The notes: generated by a model from the sequence alone, not told the origin. Shown: positions 1 to 9,693, counted from the stretch's first letter. The stretch: DNA of 64,000 nucleotides from Eutreptiella sp. 'Long Island Sound 2002' (GCA_964036045.1 OZ038380.1:13909629-13973628); one strand, 5' to 3'. Program-made: numbers and translations.

Positions 1-1100
1 CAAGGTGTTATGAGGCAAGGTGTGTCTTCCCTCCTTGGGGACAAGCGAGCCCACAGTTAGGACCCCTGACTGGTCCAGACCCATGGGGTTCTACCCTTCC
101 TTACAGGGTTTACCATACCCCTAAGCGTGCTACGTATTTCTGTATGTGTGAGTGTGCTATTCCTAAGGTCCTGAGAGCAAGCCGCAGAAGTGGTGTCCTA
201 ATTATACCCAAGTCTGCTCCCTTGCTAAACCTGGAGGGTTGGCTTATTGATGCCACGGGGTACGCCCCGGGTCTCCCCTCCCCTATGCGCCCAATTTCTG
301 TGCTGGCGCAAAACCTTGGGGGAATACCCAGCGTGCTAATCCAGGTATTGTTTTCCCTACCTATCTGTCTACTACAGGGAGGGGTGGCCAAAAGCTATGA
401 AGGCATGCAAAACGCCTGTTTGCTATGTGGCCAAAACACTGACCTAACCACTGTCACAGCCCACCAACCCAGCTAAAATTGCAGGAAAAGGGTGGGACAG
501 TGACACACCCCCTACAGGTCCTACACACCCTACAGTGGCACCATCCTGGTGGGCGAGCACTGGGCAACTGGCTCTAGCCCCCACTCAGGACTACCACTCC
601 TACACGCACACTCTACTGGGCGTTGCGAAGGTGAAGGTCTCATGGGTCCTAGCGATCCTCCTGTGAAATGGCAAGAGAACACAGCGCTACTAAGCAACTG
701 TGGCCTGACAGGGGACGCCACAGCGCGTTTCCCCTGCTAGGGCTTGGAGGGAAGGGCCGCTCTCGTTGCGTGCACAGCGCAGGTGTCGTTGAGGTCGAAC
801 TGTCCTCGCCAGTACTGGCTGAGGCACAGTGATTTGATTTGTGATCAGCGCCCCTGTTTTGCTGGGGCAGAAAAATGGTAGCCGCCGAAGGCAGCTGCTG
901 CATGCACCAATCACCCTTAACCTCTCCCACCTGTACAAAAGAGGCAGATGAAGGGGCGTTTGCGACTGTGGAACCAAGCCACACTCCAGGTATTATACCC
1001 TTCTCAGTGTGACCTATAATACGCTGCTCGCAAACACGCTGCAGATGCAGCTACCCCTGTCAAGCAAGCAAGCTTTAAGAAACTCCTCGGGTTCTCTTAA
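1..1100. other. Left flank without a recognisable gene
   Basis: Short ORFs occur on both strands, but none has a recognisable domain, a convincing start context or a coding-like composition. No tRNA, transposon end or splice-bounded exon was recognised. The last bases, AGAAC at 1101-1105, are the left copy of the target duplication of the LTR element that follows. Confidence 0.6.
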
Positions 1101-1105
1101 AGAAC
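1101..1105. repeat. Target site duplication, left copy (AGAAC)
   Basis: AGAAC directly precedes the TG of the 5' LTR. The same five bases directly follow the CA of the 3' LTR at 11870-11874. Five-base duplications are usual for Ty3/gypsy integrases. Confidence 0.9.
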
Positions 1106-1637
1106 TGTAAGTGCGGCTAGCCCCATCTGCTCAGATTTTCAGACATTCTGCCCAGATTGGCTACATTTTGGTCATTTTCTTTGCTTCGGCGGATTCGCCG
1201 CCTCGCAGCTCAGTCACAGGATATTTCCTATATATTTCTGATATGCCGGATTTGATTCCGCGGTCCATTTCCCGTAAATCCGCCGCATTCCGCTATTTTA
1301 GCTGGAATCGCCATTTGCCGCTGGCGCGCGCTCGCGGGCCTGATCGGCCATACAATTTTACATAAATGGATTATTTAAATTCATTCGGACAGTTTTGGAC
1401 ACTCAGATGTATTTAGAATAATTCCCCTCAATTTTCTTCATAGACTGGGATTTTCTGCCGGACCACAATCAGCATGGATCTTGCTTCTGTTGTCGCTGCT
1501 CTCGCCTCCGTTGGTGTCCGAGTGTCCGGTTCCAACCCCAATAACAACATCCAGGGAGACTCCTCGCGTGCCTGCCCCACTGGTCTTGCCGGCCCCGAGT
1601 CCTCCGGCACCCACAACGACCCAGGGCAGCACTTTCA
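1106..1637 (+). repeat. 5' LTR (532 bp)
   Basis: Matches 11338-11869 almost perfectly at a constant offset of 10232. It begins TGTAAG and ends TTTCA. A TATA-like stretch lies near 1229-1236 and could serve as the U3 promoter; that is inference from composition only. The gag frame opens inside this LTR at ATG 1474, so the 3' LTR carries a duplicate of the first 50 or so gag codons. Confidence 0.95.
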
Positions 1638-4509
1638 TGGTAGCAGAGGCTACCTGAATGTTGTTCCTATGGTGTCCCAACCACAGCTAGCCCCTCAGTA
1701 CGGCCCCGTAGACTCCGCAACCTCCGGAGACGTAACGATTACGCTGCCGTGGTGCTGTGCGAACGAGGCCCTCAGAGGAATGCCTTGCGCAAGCCCAAAT
1801 TGCCCAAGAAGGACACAAATCAGCAGCTGTGGAGGCCCAGATTACAATCAAGATCCCAGTCGAAATTGGCCATCAAGCAGCTGGAATCTCCCAGCTTACG
1901 CTAATGGCAACGCTCCGGTGGAGCTTACGGACTTGGCAGGTACCAATGCTCCCTACCAATGTCCACATTTCGAGACCATCGATGCCGACATTGACGACAT
2001 TGAGATGGGTGGTCCAGGTGAGGTACCAACCTATAATCGACCAGCCTCATGGGCACAATGGGACAACCATTTGTCGCCGGAAGTGACCCGTAACCTTGAG
2101 GCGCTTGAGGCCCTGTGTCTATTAGCCACGTCTAAGCTGATAGGACAAGAAAGAATCACCTCTGATTTTTTATTTGAATATTTTTTCCTCCTTCAAGAAG
2201 AAATTAATAGCAGGATGTGGTGGTGTTCTCAAGAAGATGAATCTTTTGCCATTTTCTTGCAGATCTGGGAGGCAAGCCCCTTCCCGAAGGAGAAGACCAA
2301 GGCACCGGTTGCCGGGCCCTCCGCCCCTCACCCCTCTGTGTCCATCCGCGACGATCTAGCCGCCGCGGTTGAGGAAGGAATCTTAGAGGCAGCTAGGCAG
2401 GCAAGCCTGGAAATTAGGACTGAAGGAGCTCCCCAAGTGGACTCCTGGCTGCGAACCACTGAGATTAGCGGTCCGACAGCCTGCTCAGGTCCTTCAGGAC
2501 ACGGTATGTACTGCCCTGCCGACTGCTCTTGCAGATCTCAGCGAGACTCTGAGCTCCAATTGCTCAAAGATCAAATGCAACTCATCATTCAGACGCTGGG
2601 AATTAAAGATCTTTTCAAGACCCACATGCGATCTGAGGGTGCATCATCGGTGGATCAGACAACAGAACCGTCGGAGGAGGCGACAGAAATTTTTTCGATT
2701 GCTCCTTCGGTGGACTCTAAGACCACCGATGCACGGATCAGCAGGACTAAGTTAAAGGAAAGGGTTACAATCTCTCGATCACAGAGTAGATCGGCGAAGG
2801 CTAGGACTGAGGTTCAGAATGCCAAAAGAACTGCCTCCCGTACTACCCTTCCTGCTGTTGATTCCAATGCAATTGCCCAGATGTTGCTCGCCCAGACCCT
2901 CGCCGGAGCTGGTGTGGCTAATGATGCCGCCAAGGTGTCTACCATTACGGCCGGTGTTGGGCTGGATTCACTCCTAAATCCCACTTCATTGCAACTTCGT
3001 CAGGTTGCCAAGCAACCAAAGTATAATGGTAACCCCAGACGTTGGCCTCAGTTCCAACGGGAATTTAAACTGTGGGTTAAGACTCAAAAACTCCAGGATG
3101 ATCAGTTCCTGATGGCGCTCTTGGACTGCCTTGAGGGAGCGCCGGCCAACACTTGGCTCAGAACCTGGAGTGATCGTGAAGATTCAAGTTCCCCCCTTAC
3201 CTTTGATGAGGTGTGGGAACAGTTGGAGGTACGTGGATCTCGACTGCCAGAGGACCATTACCACCAGATGTTGAAGAATTTTCCTTCGTTCTCTCGATTA
3301 ATCTTGCATGAGGTGCAGGACAAGAGACAGCGCTTCTGGAATCTCGTAGAAGAATCTGAACATTCAGGCGAAAAATTTTCTAGTGCCGAGCTGAAAAATC
3401 TGATTTTTGACAAGATCCCCTCAGAAACCGCCGCCACCCTTCGGAATCGACAGTCTGAAGAAAAGGTCAAGACCTGGTGGGCGGAGATCGATGGCTTTGA
3501 CGCCTCGGCCAACCGGTTTACAGTCAGGGAGGCACTTCAAAAGTGCTCCCCCACGTCGTTTACCAAGGTGAAATTCACTGAAAACACGTGGAAAATCAAG
3601 TTCAATGAACACGAGGATCGGGACTTGTTTGTCCAAGTCCTCAACAGGGGAGTAAGCTACCACGGAAATCGCCTGAAGGCCAGGAACTGGGTGTTTCCGT
3701 TTACTCCGCAGGAACTGTGGGAAGAGGTTGAGAGGCTCGCTGACGCCGCCAATCAAAATTTCCATGAGGGTCTTGGGGGAAACAGGAATACCCAGCAAAA
3801 CACCCAAAATGGGGCCCAAAAGGGCAACAAAAAGGTGAATGACACCCGGAATGTTCAGGATCATTGTAGCATCTGTCTTCTTCTAGGTTCTACGAACCGA
3901 GCTAAGACGCATTCCACTGCTAATCACCGATGGTCTGCTTACGATCACAAGGTGATTGGTGAAAATGTCAGTAATCCTCAGAATTCAGACAGGAATGACA
4001 GACAGGTGCATGGTGCCAAGGGGGGAAAGGGTAATTCGACTCCCTCCGGTGGGAACAAAAATACTGGAGGCCCTGGCGGGTTCCAAGGCAAAGGGAATCG
4101 GACTCCATCCGGCTCCGGTGGACAGCCAAACGGCCAGACAAGTCCAAATGTCAACGCCGGAGGCGGAAATCGAAATCCAGGCCAAACCCCTCAATCCGGT
4201 ACAAACAAAGGAAATGCTCCAGGATCACAGGGTAAAGGTAAGGGAAATCCTTCAGGAACCCCCTTCTCTGGTAAGGGCAGAGGGCGTGGCGACGGTGGTG
4301 GCCCATCATCCGGCGGCCGTGGCCGTGGACGTGGAAAGGGAAACCATCGTGTGGATCAGGTCTCAGGTGCAGACCAGGTGTCTGATGCGGATCGAGATTA
4401 CGTCGAAAATGCTCTGAATCCAGCGGATGATCCGTTCCAAGATGAATGGATCGACGAAACAGGCTGCGTTCACAATGTTAACGCAGCCGCTGGAGGTCAG
4501 AACGCCTAG
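1474..4509 (+). CDS. gag: Gag polyprotein of the LTR retrotransposon
   Basis: A 1011-codon ORF whose first ATG lies inside the 5' LTR and which reads through the primer binding site. Residues about 1-470 are low-complexity and Ser/Thr rich. Residues about 490-780 resemble a retroelement capsid: the run around WPQFQREFKLWV is followed by the helical pattern typical of Ty3 capsids. A zinc-binding motif CX2CX11HX4H (near residue 800) replaces the usual CCHC knuckle. The last 160 residues are Gly/Asn/Arg rich with RGRGR runs, fitting nucleic-acid binding. The ORF ends in UAG, and pol continues in the same frame. A downstream in-frame ATG may be the true start; I keep 1474 because the frame is open from there. 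The role would be particle assembly and RNA packaging. Confidence 0.85.
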   Translation: MDLASVVAALASVGVRVSGSNPNNNIQGDSSRACPTGLAGPESSGTHNDPGQHFHGSRGYLNVVPMVSQPQLAPQYGPVDSATSGDVTITLPWCCANEALRGMPCASPNCPRRTQISSCGGPDYNQDPSRNWPSSSWNLPAYANGNAPVELTDLAGTNAPYQCPHFETIDADIDDIEMGGPGEVPTYNRPASWAQWDNHLSPEVTRNLEALEALCLLATSKLIGQERITSDFLFEYFFLLQEEINSRMWWCSQEDESFAIFLQIWEASPFPKEKTKAPVAGPSAPHPSVSIRDDLAAAVEEGILEAARQASLEIRTEGAPQVDSWLRTTEISGPTACSGPSGHGMYCPADCSCRSQRDSELQLLKDQMQLIIQTLGIKDLFKTHMRSEGASSVDQTTEPSEEATEIFSIAPSVDSKTTDARISRTKLKERVTISRSQSRSAKARTEVQNAKRTASRTTLPAVDSNAIAQMLLAQTLAGAGVANDAAKVSTITAGVGLDSLLNPTSLQLRQVAKQPKYNGNPRRWPQFQREFKLWVKTQKLQDDQFLMALLDCLEGAPANTWLRTWSDREDSSSPLTFDEVWEQLEVRGSRLPEDHYHQMLKNFPSFSRLILHEVQDKRQRFWNLVEESEHSGEKFSSAELKNLIFDKIPSETAATLRNRQSEEKVKTWWAEIDGFDASANRFTVREALQKCSPTSFTKVKFTENTWKIKFNEHEDRDLFVQVLNRGVSYHGNRLKARNWVFPFTPQELWEEVERLADAANQNFHEGLGGNRNTQQNTQNGAQKGNKKVNDTRNVQDHCSICLLLGSTNRAKTHSTANHRWSAYDHKVIGENVSNPQNSDRNDRQVHGAKGGKGNSTPSGGNKNTGGPGGFQGKGNRTPSGSGGQPNGQTSPNVNAGGGNRNPGQTPQSGTNKGNAPGSQGKGKGNPSGTPFSGKGRGRGDGGGPSSGGRGRGRGKGNHRVDQVSGADQVSDADRDYVENALNPADDPFQDEWIDETGCVHNVNAAAGGQNA
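1638..1649 (+). promoter_or_regulatory. Primer binding site, initiator tRNA-Met type
   Basis: TGGTAGCAGAGG starts at the first base after the LTR CA. It is complementary to the 3' end (CCTCTGCTACCA) of initiator tRNA-Met as known from animals and other eukaryotes, the usual minus-strand primer for many Ty3 and copia elements. The gag frame reads through this site without a stop. Confidence 0.85.
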
Positions 4510-4535
4510 GGGAGCCACGAAAATCGTCCCTCCCC
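4507..4535 (+). promoter_or_regulatory. Candidate stop-codon readthrough signal between gag and pol
   Basis: The gag stop UAG is followed by G. A hairpin begins at the last base of the stop: 4509-4514 pairs with 4530-4535, a CC/CC internal loop follows, and 4517-4520 (ACGA) pairs with 4524-4527 (TCGT) around an AAA loop. Pol is in the same frame as gag and has no ATG near its beginning. This arrangement resembles UAG suppression in gammaretroviruses, although there the structure sits several bases further downstream. A simple nonsense mutation or a cleaved single ORF is the alternative. Confidence 0.5.
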
Positions 4536-7500
4536 AGGCGATTTCAGGCATGATCCCCAAATTCCTGATCGACCATTACTTGATGTAGGGTCGCTTGTCT
4601 CCTCTCCCCTGGATCCGGCAGCGGATCCTTCTGTTGTAGTGGACGAGGTTGGTGTACAGTCCAAGCACAGGGCTCGTCAGTTTGTCACAAAGCTGTGGGT
4701 CTCTGATTGCAAGGGAAATTTCCACCTCGCCACCTGTTTGTGTGATAATGGATCAGAGGTAAATCTCCAATCCAATGCATTCTTACCCGACGACTGCGTG
4801 TTCGAGTCGCCTCATCCTGTTACCCTCGAGGGAGTTTCTGGACATTCTCTCGCAGGTGGGCAACGCGGTTGTTATATATCAACCCATTTGGTCGCTCAAG
4901 ACCTTTGGGAAGAGCAAAATGTGGAAGAAGTTGTCCTTAAGGATGACTACTTCTACCGTGCTGACATAAAATATGACCTTTATTTGGGGCATCCTTGGCT
5001 TCGCAAGAACAGGGTAGCGCCCGTAGGTCATCGTCGTTGTTTTTTGCTGGAGTCAGGTCCTTTGGAGCGTCCTGAATTTCGTTTTTTGCACGCAGGGTTT
5101 AAAAGTGCAGAAGAATTTTTGAAGCAAAAAGTGACACCAAAATTTGGTGAAGACGTCACCATTGCAGAGGTGAATGGGAGTGCCGATTACTCCCAAGAGT
5201 TAGAATGTCTTCGTAGGGACTCCCAGCCACGACGCCCTTCGCGCTGGCACTCTTCATCCTACAGAGTTGTCGACAAATGGCGCGATGCAATTTGTGAATA
5301 CTTTCATGAACACCATTCTTTTTGGCCCCAGTATGATGCATTTGCTAACCGCACGAACAAGCGCTTTGACAAGCACTTCAGCGACGCTTGGACCCACAAA
5401 TGGGACAAGAAGTTGTGGATTAATCCTCCGTTTCACTTAATCCAGCAGGTCATCCACAAAATCAAGCAAGATAAAACCCAGGCAATTTTGGTTGTGCCCT
5501 TGTGGGACGACAAGCCTTGGTTTCAGGAATTACAGGACATTTGTGTTGATTACATCGAACTTCCCAGGAAGATTAAGCTGTATGCCAGGGACGACACAGG
5601 TCCCCTGCCACAGCGGTCCTGGAGTTCGCTTGCATTCCTGGTGGATGGAAAGCTTTCTGACTCTAATTCTGCTGATTCTGGTACAGATTCCTGTGTTGGG
5701 TCTGAATCTGAGGTTGAGCGTGGTACTGATGATGAATCTATTTTTTCTGATTTTTGTTCGTCAGATACCCAGGGTGATTCAACGACCAATGGATCCGCCT
5801 CGTCTCCCTCTTCCCCAATACGGCCGACATCGAAAAGAATCTTCAGCGCACGGGCGAGGAAAAATCTCCAATCGCGCCGCAAATTCAGAGTTTTTTATGA
5901 AAAACCCCCTGTGGAAGCTTTCATGGATCCTTTCGAGGAGCTGGATCGCGAAGAAAATCTCTGGGATTTCGACACAAGACCCACCTATCTTCAAGAGGCA
6001 GTTGATACGGACCTGTTCAGGGACATCCGTAAGAAGATTCTTCCTGCCAAAGCCGAAGAAGTCGCCAAAGTTTTTTCGACAGTAATTCCTGGCGATCAGG
6101 TGGACACTGAATTGTGTTCCAAGTCCAGAGAAAAGATTTTTGAGGAACGGAAGGACACAACCCTTTCAGGGAAGTTGATCAAAGATCCCCCTGTCCGTGG
6201 ACAGTTCGGTGAAGCCTTCATCGAGCTTCGTGAAGGATACAAGGCAAAAAAACAGCGCCCTTATGAAAATCATGGACACAAACATGAGATTCTCAGAAAA
6301 ATCATCGAGAGAAATCTCAGGGAATTTGGTTGGCTTGAGGGTTGTATGACCAGCGAATGGTGCTGTTCACCCTTCACAGTCCCGAAGCCACCGCCTGCAG
6401 ACCAGAACACCATAGATGGTTGGCGAATGGTGGTTGATTTTCGCAATCTCAACGCCGAAACCAAGGCGGATTCACACCCCCTGCCCCTCATTGAGGAGGA
6501 AATCGCCAAGAGGGCAAGAGGTCGTTTGTTCTCTGTGCTGGATCTCCGTCACGGCTTTCACCAAATGCCGTTGAGGAAGGACAGTAGACCTCTCACTTGT
6601 ATGTGCACGCCATGTGGCCCAGTCCAATGGACCGTCATGCCCATGGGATTGAAGAACGCCCCCTCATTTTTTCAAAGAATGATGGAGGATGTGCTGTTCA
6701 CAACCCATCCTGAGCTTCGTGCCTTCGTGAGTGTGTACATAGATGACATAATCATCGCGACGGAGGGGGAGGGACTGACCGAAGCCGAGCTGGTGGCCCT
6801 ACATGAGAAGCAGCTGAACCAAGTTTTGGATATTCTTGACGCCAATCAGCTGATTTGTGGGCCAAAGAAGGGAAAATTGTTTTTAAAATCAGTCGAATTT
6901 TGTGGTTCTCTCCTAGAGAATGGCACTCGACGACCCAGTCCAGGGAAGCTCGTCGCTATTCAGAAGTGGAAGCGCCCTGAGACGATCACGGAGTTGCGAG
7001 GATTCCTAGGTTGTTGCAATTTTTACCACACTTTTGTGCCGAATTATGCCAAATTTGCTGCCCCCCTCACTGAATTATTGAAGGTAGGGAGAGATGCAGG
7101 CAAGGCAGGTTCAAAGGTTCGTGTCAAGTGGACTGACGAGTGCGAGGAGGCCTTCCATCACTTGAAGGCAGCCCTCTGCGAAGTCGCCACGTTGCATGTG
7201 CCCCAATTTGACAGACCCTTCTACATTAGAACCGACGCATCTAGGTACGCGATCGGAGCTGTCCTTGAACAGGTTGATGAAGCCACCGGCGATCATTACC
7301 CTCTTGCATTTTGGTCACGGAAGCTAGCCCCACGCCAAATGCAATGGTCGCCGCGTGAGCAAGAGACTTACGCCATCATCTGTGCTTTAAAAAAGTACCA
7401 ATCGTGGGTTGGCACCAATCGAGTCGAGGTCCTGACGGATCATCGATCTCTGGAGTATTGGGCCACTGAACACATTGATACTATCGCGAGCCCAGCTGGT

Positions 7501-8178
7501 CGACGGGCCAGATGGCACGAATTTCTCTCTCTGTTTGACCTCCATGTGTCGTATCTGCCTGGTAAACATAACACGGTAGCGGATGCTCTGAGCCGATGGG
7601 CTTACCCCGCCTCAGAGGGGCTGCAAAGTACCAACATCCATGGTACGGAGCAGGACCGCCATGTCATCATCGAATGGGATCAGGAAGAAAAGAAACTCAT
7701 TCGACGGGCATGCATGCAGTGCGCTGTCAAGCAGCACGCATTGCCGTGTCACGACATCACGGCCATCTCAGATCCGGCGCATGCCCATGAGATCTGCACC
7801 AAAACGATGAAAGTCGTGGAAAATGTCACCGATCCCTCCACAGGGAGTGTGAAACGGTTTGACTACACCCGACGAGTGAATCGATTTCGGTTGATCCAAG
7901 GCATTAAGCGTCGAGATCCGGCCAAAACTCCACCCCTGCCTAAGGATTCCCTGATCATCCGTGACTGGACGTCCGATTACCTGCAGGATCCCATGTTTAA
8001 AGAGGTCTTTGGAAATCTCAAATCCAAAGATGCTCACAGGGATGGGATTTTTGCAGAGTACTCGTTGGATGGGGGGAAGCTGTGGATGGAGGGTAAATTG
8101 TGTGTGCCAGACGCCCTAGCCCCCCGAGTGTTAAACTGGTGGCACAAATGGGAGTCCCCCCACGCACATGGCCGTTGA
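4510..8178 (+). CDS. pol: Pol part 1: protease, Dam-like domain, RT, RNase H, start of integrase
   Basis: The frame is open from the codon after the gag UAG. The first long ORF starts at a GTG (4639), so it probably has no independent start. Domains in order: an aspartic protease around CDNGSEV (about 4660-5060; DNGS instead of the usual D[ST]G[AS]); a Dam-like N6-adenine methyltransferase domain (about 5230-5650) with NPPF at 5422-5433; RT (about 6290-6960) with YIDD at 6736-6747; RNase H (about 7200-7600) with RTDAS, ETYA and TDHRSL motifs and the terminal HNTVADALSR. The first two His of the integrase HHCC finger lie just before the UGA at 8176-8178. The next codons continue the integrase in the same frame, so this stop looks like one point mutation. 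Confidence 0.9.
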   Translation, partial: GSHENRPSPGDFRHDPQIPDRPLLDVGSLVSSPLDPAADPSVVVDEVGVQSKHRARQFVTKLWVSDCKGNFHLATCLCDNGSEVNLQSNAFLPDDCVFESPHPVTLEGVSGHSLAGGQRGCYISTHLVAQDLWEEQNVEEVVLKDDYFYRADIKYDLYLGHPWLRKNRVAPVGHRRCFLLESGPLERPEFRFLHAGFKSAEEFLKQKVTPKFGEDVTIAEVNGSADYSQELECLRRDSQPRRPSRWHSSSYRVVDKWRDAICEYFHEHHSFWPQYDAFANRTNKRFDKHFSDAWTHKWDKKLWINPPFHLIQQVIHKIKQDKTQAILVVPLWDDKPWFQELQDICVDYIELPRKIKLYARDDTGPLPQRSWSSLAFLVDGKLSDSNSADSGTDSCVGSESEVERGTDDESIFSDFCSSDTQGDSTTNGSASSPSSPIRPTSKRIFSARARKNLQSRRKFRVFYEKPPVEAFMDPFEELDREENLWDFDTRPTYLQEAVDTDLFRDIRKKILPAKAEEVAKVFSTVIPGDQVDTELCSKSREKIFEERKDTTLSGKLIKDPPVRGQFGEAFIELREGYKAKKQRPYENHGHKHEILRKIIERNLREFGWLEGCMTSEWCCSPFTVPKPPPADQNTIDGWRMVVDFRNLNAETKADSHPLPLIEEEIAKRARGRLFSVLDLRHGFHQMPLRKDSRPLTCMCTPCGPVQWTVMPMGLKNAPSFFQRMMEDVLFTTHPELRAFVSVYIDDIIIATEGEGLTEAELVALHEKQLNQVLDILDANQLICGPKKGKLFLKSVEFCGSLLENGTRRPSPGKLVAIQKWKRPETITELRGFLGCCNFYHTFVPNYAKFAAPLTELLKVGRDAGKAGSKVRVKWTDECEEAFHHLKAALCEVATLHVPQFDRPFYIRTDASRYAIGAVLEQVDEATGDHYPLAFWSRKLAPRQMQWSPREQETYAIICALKKYQSWVGTNRVEVLTDHRSLEYWATEHIDTIASPAGRRARWHEFLSLFDLHVSYLPGKHNTVADALSRWAYPASEGLQSTNIHGTEQDRHVIIEWDQEEKKLIRRACMQCAVKQHALPCHDITAISDPAHAHEICTKTMKVVENVTDPSTGSVKRFDYTRRVNRFRLIQGIKRRDPAKTPPLPKDSLIIRDWTSDYLQDPMFKEVFGNLKSKDAHRDGIFAEYSLDGGKLWMEGKLCVPDALAPRVLNWWHKWESPHAHGR
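5230..5650 (+). other. Dam-like adenine methyltransferase domain inside pol
   Basis: Between protease and RT, about 140 residues follow the layout of phage-type DNA N6-adenine methyltransferases: a beta-strand with an acidic residue (YDAFANR), a W...KLW segment, the catalytic-type motif NPPF at 5422-5433, then an amphipathic helix and a hydrophobic strand (AILVVPLW). Related MT domains are known next to RT in DIRS-like retrotransposons. The classical SAM-binding glycine motif is not obvious, so activity is uncertain. A Ser/Asp-rich linker (about 5650-5800) separates it from RT. Confidence 0.7.
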
Positions 8179-9693
8179 CTGTGGTCGATGATTAAGCATA
8201 GGTTGTTTGGATCGAGGCTCTACACTCATTGCATGAAAGTAGCTGCCGGATGTGCCCAATGTGCTGTCTCGACGCCTCCCAGCGCGAAGAAGCACGGCCA
8301 TCTGAGGCCTCATCCTATTCCGGAGCGCCTCTTCAACAGAGTCACGAGTGATTTTTTCTATCTCGGTGAGCTCGATGACGAAGAGTGCCATTGGACTAAC
8401 AAAAAAGTCAATGGTGTGCTCCTCATTCAGTGCCGTCATTCCGGCTACATTCAAGTGTTGCCTTGCAACATTGAGTCGATGACTGGCAAGGCTGCCGCCA
8501 AATGGTGCGCACAGACCTGGATGGGAGGCTGGGACGTCCCATCCGAGGTGGTCACGGACTCAGGCAAAGAGTACACCTCCGAATGGTGGAGAGAATTGTG
8601 TGCTCGCCTTGGAATCCACCACCTCAGGTGTGAAATCCACTCGCATCGAGCGCTGCCTGGCGAAAGAGCCGGCCGCTCTGTTATAAATATGCTTCGTAAG
8701 GAGCTCGCGAGTGAGAAGGATTTCCACTGGCTTGAAGTTCTCTTCGCATTGCTTCGCCGTTACCACAACACGCCTTTGTATCATGGCCTTTCTCCAAATG
8801 AAATTGTCTTTGGACGAAAGAAGTGTTGGTGGAACATGCCGTTGAACAATCCTCGCCCCTGTAAGGATGCTTCGCTGTTTTTGGACGAAGTCCAACGTGC
8901 AGATAAATCTGTGTCGAAATTAATCGAGAAGCATCAAGCTGACTGGCTTTGGGTTCAAAATCAAGGTCGAAAAAACCCCCACAATTTTGAAGTTGATGAT
9001 CGAGTTTGGCTTCGAAAATCCGAAACCACCCTGGACGGAGATGACAAGCTTCTTCCCTTGTGGGAGGGGCCATTCGCTGTTACAGCGCGTCTTGGGGAGA
9101 ACAGGTGGAGGATTCGTGTGGATGTCAACAGGGAAATTGACGTTTCGGGCGATCGCCTCAAGAGAGAGATCCCCTCCCCCAAGGATCGAGTTAAACCCCT
9201 TTTTTGGACTGCAAAACACTTGTCCGATCGGGTAATCGAAGGGGGGAAGTACGAACTCAAGAGGATTGTTGAAGCAAGACGTGACGCCAAGGGCGAATGG
9301 GAATTTTTGTGTGAGTGGAGGGGCTTTGATTCCAGTCATAACAACTGGGAACCAGCCCAATCTTTTGTCCATGGATACACCAAAGGGTTCATTGACTTCC
9401 TGAAGAAGCACCCCGAAATTGGTGTACTCCTGACAGATTGTTTGTCGAAACCAGACAGACAAGTGGAGAGCGACGGAAAACGACCTGTGGTGAATCGAGA
9501 TCCAGCCTTTTACGGCCCTCAGCAGCCACATTCCAGGGCTGATCCGTCGATCCCCCCTCCTGTGGTCAGGCCAGCCCAGGAGCCAAATGAGGATCAAGCT
9601 TCGAGTTCGGCCGCTGATTTGCAGCGCCCAAGCCGTACCAGGGCCCGACCAGACAGGTTGGTGGTCACCTGTATTCGTGCTTGGCCGAATTGA
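8179..9693 (+). CDS. pol: Pol part 2: integrase and chromodomain (after in-frame UGA)
   Basis: Same frame as the upstream pol segment, so a product would need suppression of the UGA at 8176-8178 or translation from ATG 8188. The CC half of the HHCC zinc finger is CAQC near 8254. The catalytic triad is visible: Asp in VTSDFF (about 8350), Asp in VTDSGKE (8557-8559) and Glu in PGERAG (8662-8664), giving a D-35-E spacing. A GPF/Y-like module (LWEGPF, about 9058) follows, then a chromodomain (about 9245-9410, YELKRIVEARR through WRGFDSSHNNWEP). The chromodomain is expected to steer integration to marked chromatin. The C-terminal 90 residues are Pro/Ser rich. Confidence 0.88.
   Translation: MWSMIKHRLFGSRLYTHCMKVAAGCAQCAVSTPPSAKKHGHLRPHPIPERLFNRVTSDFFYLGELDDEECHWTNKKVNGVLLIQCRHSGYIQVLPCNIESMTGKAAAKWCAQTWMGGWDVPSEVVTDSGKEYTSEWWRELCARLGIHHLRCEIHSHRALPGERAGRSVINMLRKELASEKDFHWLEVLFALLRRYHNTPLYHGLSPNEIVFGRKKCWWNMPLNNPRPCKDASLFLDEVQRADKSVSKLIEKHQADWLWVQNQGRKNPHNFEVDDRVWLRKSETTLDGDDKLLPLWEGPFAVTARLGENRWRIRVDVNREIDVSGDRLKREIPSPKDRVKPLFWTAKHLSDRVIEGGKYELKRIVEARRDAKGEWEFLCEWRGFDSSHNNWEPAQSFVHGYTKGFIDFLKKHPEIGVLLTDCLSKPDRQVESDGKRPVVNRDPAFYGPQQPHSRADPSIPPPVVRPAQEPNEDQASSSAADLQRPSRTRARPDRLVVTCIRAWPN

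Noticed and set aside
649-984. 111-codon minus-strand ORF in the left flank
   Set aside because: No recognisable domain, overlapping ORFs in other frames, and no start or splice evidence.
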